From Lolium rigidum (Eukaryota > Streptophyta > Magnoliopsida > Poales > Poaceae): a stretch of DNA of 64,000 bases. Numbering within the stretch: the stretch's first letter is position 1; every line of letters starts with the position of its first letter. Below, piece after piece: positions 59,661 to 64,000 of the stretch. A program made the translations under genes and the position numbers. A model generated the notes under the pieces. That model had not been told where the DNA came from. It was given only the letters and a program-made list of their open reading frames with translations, and made no database searches. The DNA is taken from NCBI RefSeq assembly GCF_022539505.1, contig NC_061510.1:400874249-400938248 (forward strand), given 5' to 3'.

Positions 59661-60870
59661 GATGCCATTGTTTTGTACTCCGTATCTAGTTCATTGTAAG
59701 CTAACAAAGTAAGGACTTAGTTTGGCATGCTATCACTCTGCTATCTAGCCTGTAGTACAAATAAACTTGTCATACTGCTAGATAATAATTTTGTGTGCCA
59801 TCTTGTTCTTCAAAAGTCTGCATTATTGACTTGTTTCTCCGACTTGGCATGACGCTTACATATGGAATGCTTGAACATATTGGTTTGCATTCCCTCTTAT
59901 ACAAGTTCACGAGTGATCCCACTATATTTTGTATCTGGTCCATCCTAAGCTCCGGCATTAACTATCCTCTATGTGTTGCTCATTACAAGTTTATATCCCG
60001 AAACATCTTGATTTGCATCACCTTCACTATAAGTTCAGGAGTATTATTTAGTTCACGACCAATTTGAAGTAATTGCACTTGGCACATGTTGGTTCACATT
60101 CTCTCCTCTTTAGCTTTTGCCATCGTAACTTCTATTTTTGGTTTACATTCCCTGCTCTGTAGATTTAGCCATCAACTTCATCTTGCTCAGTCGTTGTTAC
60201 AAAATTTATAGCCTGCTACTATGTTGTTCATGCCAATTTTGTACTCCCTGAACATGTTGGTTTGCATGGGACTCGATAGTAGTAAGTCTGTTGTTTCATT
60301 TTAACGTGCTCTGTTATATTGGCTGTTGGTATGCGGCATGCACTCTTTGTTTGCTTATTGTGCGCATTACAATGATCTTATAACGACCAAATGATGAGTT
60401 CCAAATTCTTTGGCAAACAATATTGTAGTGTCTTTGCCTTTCCATTGTTGCTATCTTAACTTGTAATGTCTTTGTTTCAGATATAGGTGGTGCATGGACA
60501 ACTTAAAAGATTGCCGAATCGCTTCATTGTATTGCTAGGTTTAATTACCATTAAATTTCTCTAGGTTCTGTAATATTTTTTCAAAACCTTGCAGCTGATG
60601 TAATATTTAGTTAGTTTTTATAGTTCTTTCGCGCATTTTTTCTATGGTGCTTGTGGTAAGTGAGGCTATCCGACAGAAATCATGTGCTGTGTAAATATTC
60701 TCAGTATCTAAATCACAAATTCCCATCCCTTAAACGGCCTAATTAAGCGAAATCTCAAATGTGCCGGCCCGCAAAATCCTAAAACGCCTATTATGCCGGC
60801 ATATAAACAGCAACTAAATGGGCTGGCCCACTTACTTATTGGGCCTGCCCACTTGATTTATTGTGGACCC
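59661..60870. other. Unique stretch after the array
   Basis: AT-rich, with T-rich runs and short ORFs only (the largest about 90 codons, no domain). Near 60770-60850 there is a GC-richer patch with GGGCTGGCCCACTTACTTATTGGGCCTGCCCAC direct repeats. It is probably the far part of the CACTA element or its flank. Nothing else supported. Confidence 0.4.
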
Positions 60871-62385
60871 TGATACGTCCAATTTGCATCACTATTTTAT
60901 ATCATAATTTGCTGTTATTCATTGATATATTTCATATTGGGACACAATACTTATGTTATTTCATCTATTTTGCATGTTTCATCATTATTGGAGGATCAAG
61001 CACCGGAGCCGGGATTCTGCTGGAAAAAGCACCGTCGAACGCAATATTTCGGAAGATCAAGTCGTGGAAGGAAATTATACCAAAAATCCTATTTTTCAAG
61101 ATGACGAAGGAAGCCGAGAAGGAGGAGCCGGGTGGACCCGGGGTGGGCCCACACCATAGGGCGGCGCGGCCCATGGCCCGGCCGCGCCACCATGTGGTGT
61201 GGGGGCCCCACGGCCCCTTTCGCCTCCTTTTCTTCGCGAAACCCTTCGTCCCGAAAACCTAAGCCACGGAGGGTACCTCGCGAAGAGTTACGGCCGCCTC
61301 GCGGGGCGGAGAACACCGAGAGAGAAAGAGCTCTCCGGCGGGCAGGAATCCGCCGGGGAAATTCCCTCCGGGAGGGGGAAATCGACGCCATCGTCACCGT
61401 CATCGAGCTGGACATCATCTCCATCGCCATCATCATCATCTCCACCATCATCACCGCCATCTCCACCGCAGCACCTCGTCACCGCTGTAGCAATTTGGGT
61501 TTGATCTTGATTGTTTGATAGGGAAAACTCTCCCGGTATCGATTTCTACTTGTTGTTGATGCTATTGAGTGAAACCATTGAACCAAGTTTATGTTCAGAT
61601 TGTTATTCATCATCATATCACCTCTGATCATGTTCCATATGATGTCTTGTGAGTAGTTCGTTTAGTTCTTGAGGACATGGGTGAAGTCTAAATGTTAGTA
61701 GTGAACTATGGTTGAGTAATATTCAATGGTATGATATTTAAGTTGTGGTGTTATTCTTCTAGTGGTGTCATGTGAACGTCGACTACATGACACTTCACCA
61801 TTTATGGGCCTAGGGGAATGCATATTGTATTCGTTTGCCAATTGCGGGGTTGCTGGAGTGACGAAACCTAAACCCCCGTTGGTATATCGATGCGAGGAGG
61901 GATCGCGGGATCTCGGAGTTTAAGGTTGTGGTTAGATTTATCTTAATTACTTTCTTGTAGTTGCGGATGCTTGCAAGGGGTATAATCACAAGTATGTATT
62001 AGTCCTAGGAAGGGCGGTACATTAGCATAGGTTCACCCACACAACACTTATCATAACAATGAAGATTATTTAGCCGTATGTAGCGAAAGCACTAGACTAA
62101 AATCCCATGTGTCCTCGAGAACGTTTGGTCATTATAAGTAAACAAACCGGCTTGTCCTTTGTGCTAAAAAGGGATTGGGCCACTCGCTGCAATTGTTACT
62201 CTCGCACTTTACATACTCGTACTTTATTCAATCGTTACATCTAAACCCCACGAATAATTGTCTGTGAGAATTTACAGTGAATCCTTCATCGAAACTGCTT
62301 GTCAACACCTTCTGCTCCTCGTTGGGATCAACATTCTTACTTATCGAAAATACTACGATACACCCCCTATACTTGTGGGTCATCA
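60871..62385 (+). repeat. 5' LTR of a second Athila-type Gypsy element
   Basis: It starts TGATACGTCC and ends GTGGGTCATCA, the same termini as the nested element but in plus orientation and with a different interior. A GC-rich foldback lies at 61143-61206, and the leader contains CAT/CCA-rich low-complexity repeats at 61395-61475. It is followed by primer site and gag. Confidence 0.9.
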
Positions 62386-62396
62386 AGACTATTTTC

Positions 62397-62416
62397 TGGC
62401 ACCGTTCTTCGGGGAG
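62397..62416 (+). other. Primer binding site, degenerate tRNA-Asp type
   Basis: TGGCACCGTTCTTCGGGGAG, 11 nt after the LTR, matches the TGGCGCCGTTGCCGGGGAG type with a few changes. Confidence 0.7.
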
Positions 62417-62501
62417 TGAAGCGCTATTGGTAAGTGGAATTGGTAAGGAAAACCTTTCTTGTTTGTGCTGATTTTATTTACGCCTGCTGCTATAAGTCAT
62501 T

Positions 62502-63165
62502 ATGGAGAGATCTTCTCTTCAATTTCTATTTGGGAAATCTACTACTATCGCAACGGTAGTGGATGAGGCGCCAGGTGAGGAAGTGATACCATATAAAATA
62601 CCTATGAAAATTATTGAACGTGTTATGGATAACCGCTATGAAGGGGATGGAACTGTCCACCCTGGGGATCATTTATTGTCCTTACATGAATTATGCGGCT
62701 TATTCAAGTGTGCAGGTATTGCTATGGATGAAGTGAGGAAGAAACTATTCTCTTTATCGATGTCTGGTAAGGCGGCGCATTGGTATAAATTACTGGATAA
62801 TGGGGATTCTCTTGAATGGAATGATATTGTGCCCGGTTTTATTCTAAGTTCTATCCTCCAAGTGAAATTCACAAGGATCGGAATCGCATATATAATTTTT
62901 GGCCTCATGATGGAGAGAGTATTGCCCAAGCTTGGGGGAGATTGAAGTCTTTAATGCTCAAATGCCCCATTCATGAGCTTCCTGGTAATGTTATTATTGA
63001 TAATTTCTATGCAAGACTTTCTTTTCAAGACAAGACCTTGCTGGATACTTCTTGTTCTGGATCATTTACACGCAACAAAGAAGAGTTTAAAAGGGACCTT
63101 CTTGATCGGATCCAAGAAAATACTGAAGGTTGGGAGAACGACAAGGATAGAGAATCAGATATTGA
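62502..63165 (+). pseudogene. Gypsy gag (Athila type), frame-broken and shortened
   Basis: ATG at 62502. Residues 1-110 are open and contain the gag-domain start, with the SLSGKAA..WY..L motif form at about residues 84-100. The frame changes at 62832 (GCCCGG) and gag continues in the frame that includes 62942-63165 (AWGRLKSL..CP.H.LP...I.D.FY.RLS signature). The C-terminal half of gag, including any zinc knuckle, is not seen; the text passes directly into protease at about 63165. The frame break is at a CAG-type site and may be a consensus error, while the missing part looks like a real deletion. Confidence 0.7.
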
Positions 63166-63735
63166 TGTGGTTATTCAGCTGGCTAATAGAGAAACTATTT
63201 CTCCAATTGGTATTGTTCGAGATGTGGAAGTTTTATGCGGTAAGATTAAATATCCTGCTGACTTTTTGGTACTTGGTTCTGCTTGCTAGTGATTATTGTC
63301 CTATTATTTTCGGTAGACCTTTTCTAAATACTTGTGGAGCTATTATAGATTGCAAGAAAGAGAAAATTTTGACTAAATTTGCTGGTGAATCTTATGAGTT
63401 TAATTTCTCTAAATTTACCAAAACTCCTTATAAAGCTGATTTGCCTAGTGATGATTTTAAAATGGAGCAATGTGCATCTATTGTTCTTGTTCCTAACAAT
63501 CCTTTGCGGCAACATTTGGAGGATAGCGAGAGTGAAGTTTTTAGGAAAGAAAGAGATGAGCTTGAGGAAATTTTTCTTCGCCAACCTATTCTCAAGCATG
63601 ATTTACCGGTGGAAGATTTGGGTACAACACCGCCACCAAAGGAAGATCCTGTTTTTGATTTAAAGCCTTTGCATGATAATCTTAAATATGCTCATATTGA
63701 TGATAAGAAAATATATCCTCGTTATTATTAGTTCT
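63166..63735 (+). pseudogene. Partial Gypsy protease and protease-RT linker
   Basis: The flap and C-terminal half of the protease are present (VVIQLANRETISPIGI and FGRPFLNTCGAIIDC blocks), followed by an acidic Pro-rich linker. No Asp-Xxx-Gly-Ala catalytic motif precedes them, so the active-site half is missing. Frame changes occur at 63281-63285 (CTTGCTAG, giving a stop) and at 63718-63721 (CCTCG), after which the polymerase region continues in another frame. Confidence 0.7.
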
Positions 63736-64000
63736 AAGCTTTCGAGTTTGAAGAAGAAAGGCTATTGGAAATATTGAAGAAACACGAGGCGCTATTGGCT
63801 ACACTCTTGATGATTTGAAACGGATTTCTCCTTCTATTTGCCAACATGCTATTAATATGGAAGATGATGCAAAGCACTGTTGTTGAACATCAGCGTCGTC
63901 TAATTCCGAAGATGAAGGAAGTGGTAAGGAATGAGGTATTAAGACTTCTTGAAGCTGGTATTATATATCCTATTCGCTGGTAGTAGATGGGTTAGTCCTG
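63736..64000 (+). pseudogene. Start of the reverse transcriptase region (window-truncated)
   Basis: In shifting frames the sequence gives the pre-RT helix and the RT N-terminal block (INMEDDAK, then RRLIPKMKEVVRNEVL.L.EAGI), characteristic of Athila/Ty3 polymerases. Small breaks lie near 63875 (GCACTG) and 63974 (TCGCTGG). The catalytic YxDD motif lies beyond the window. Confidence 0.65.

Larger units (their letters stand above)
37673..60870. mobile_element. CACTA transposon (left end present, right end not found)
   Basis: CACTACAAGAAAA at 37673-37685 is the canonical plant CACTA terminus. Subterminal repeats of CCATGGCCGACGA follow at 37690 and 37733. Then comes a long tandem array (from about 37990) that resumes on the far side of the second giant-LTR element, and finally a unique AT-rich part. 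No TNPA/TNPD transposase is recognisable, so this is a non-autonomous or internally expanded element. A right terminus (TTTTCTTGTAGTG) was not seen before the Gypsy LTR at 60871, so the right limit given is only the next element's start. Confidence 0.55.

Noticed and set aside
60425..60437. ATTGTAGTG as the right terminus of the CACTA element
   Set aside because: It lacks the TTTTC part of the terminus and has no mirrored subterminal repeats before it.
61395..61475. CAT/CCA-rich run as a functional repeat
   Set aside because: Simple-sequence low complexity in an LTR leader, without other support.

Overview
This window has the character of heterochromatic DNA from a large cereal genome, most likely Triticeae (wheat, Aegilops, barley or rye). 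The evidence is Stowaway MITE ends (CGGAGGGAGTA), a CACTA terminus (CACTACAAGAAAA), a Helitron 3' hairpin and Athila-type Gypsy elements with tRNA-Asp-like primer sites. I found no intact host gene, rRNA, tRNA or CRISPR. Nearly everything is transposable elements, several nested inside one another, and every long protein that can be recognised belongs to a retrotransposon.

Layout. 1-514 is the 3' part of a Gypsy-like LTR that has cut into a Stowaway MITE. 601-3469 is unassigned. 3470-7932 is a minus-strand non-autonomous Helitron carrying a GC-rich, exon-like piece. It abuts the start of a decayed Copia element (7933 to about 9001), followed by a Stowaway MITE (9064-9292) and a mostly featureless stretch to 11455.

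11456-37139 is a complete giant-LTR retrotransposon without recognisable gag-pol (LARD-like). It has 6.5-kb LTRs, a 5-bp target duplication GCTGG, an initiator-Met primer site and a polypurine tract. Its internal domain holds a complete minus-strand Athila-type Gypsy element (20391-30177, target duplication GTGCC). That element encodes gag and protease plus a third ORF behind its own LTR-like leader and a predicted intron, and lacks reverse transcriptase and integrase.

From 37673 a CACTA transposon begins. It contains a large array of about 135-bp tandem repeats with a higher-order duplication. The array is split by a second giant-LTR element of the same family (40578-55743, target duplication AGACC). 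At 60871 another Athila-type Gypsy element starts on the plus strand and runs off the window through gag, part of protease and the start of the pol region.

Insertion order inferred from nesting: the first giant-LTR element predates the Athila copy inside it, and the CACTA array predates the second giant-LTR element. The most important technical observation is that differences between paired LTRs, and most frame breaks in the Gypsy ORFs, fall at CAG/CTG/CCG trinucleotides as small indels or substitutions. This suggests systematic consensus errors at CHG-methylated sites, so apparent pseudogenes and LTR ages here should be treated with caution. The most unusual biological signals are the 20-bp repeats that copy the LTR/primer-site junction inside the giant-LTR elements, a potential three-way-junction fold in their LTRs, and the separate promoter/intron unit of the Athila copy.
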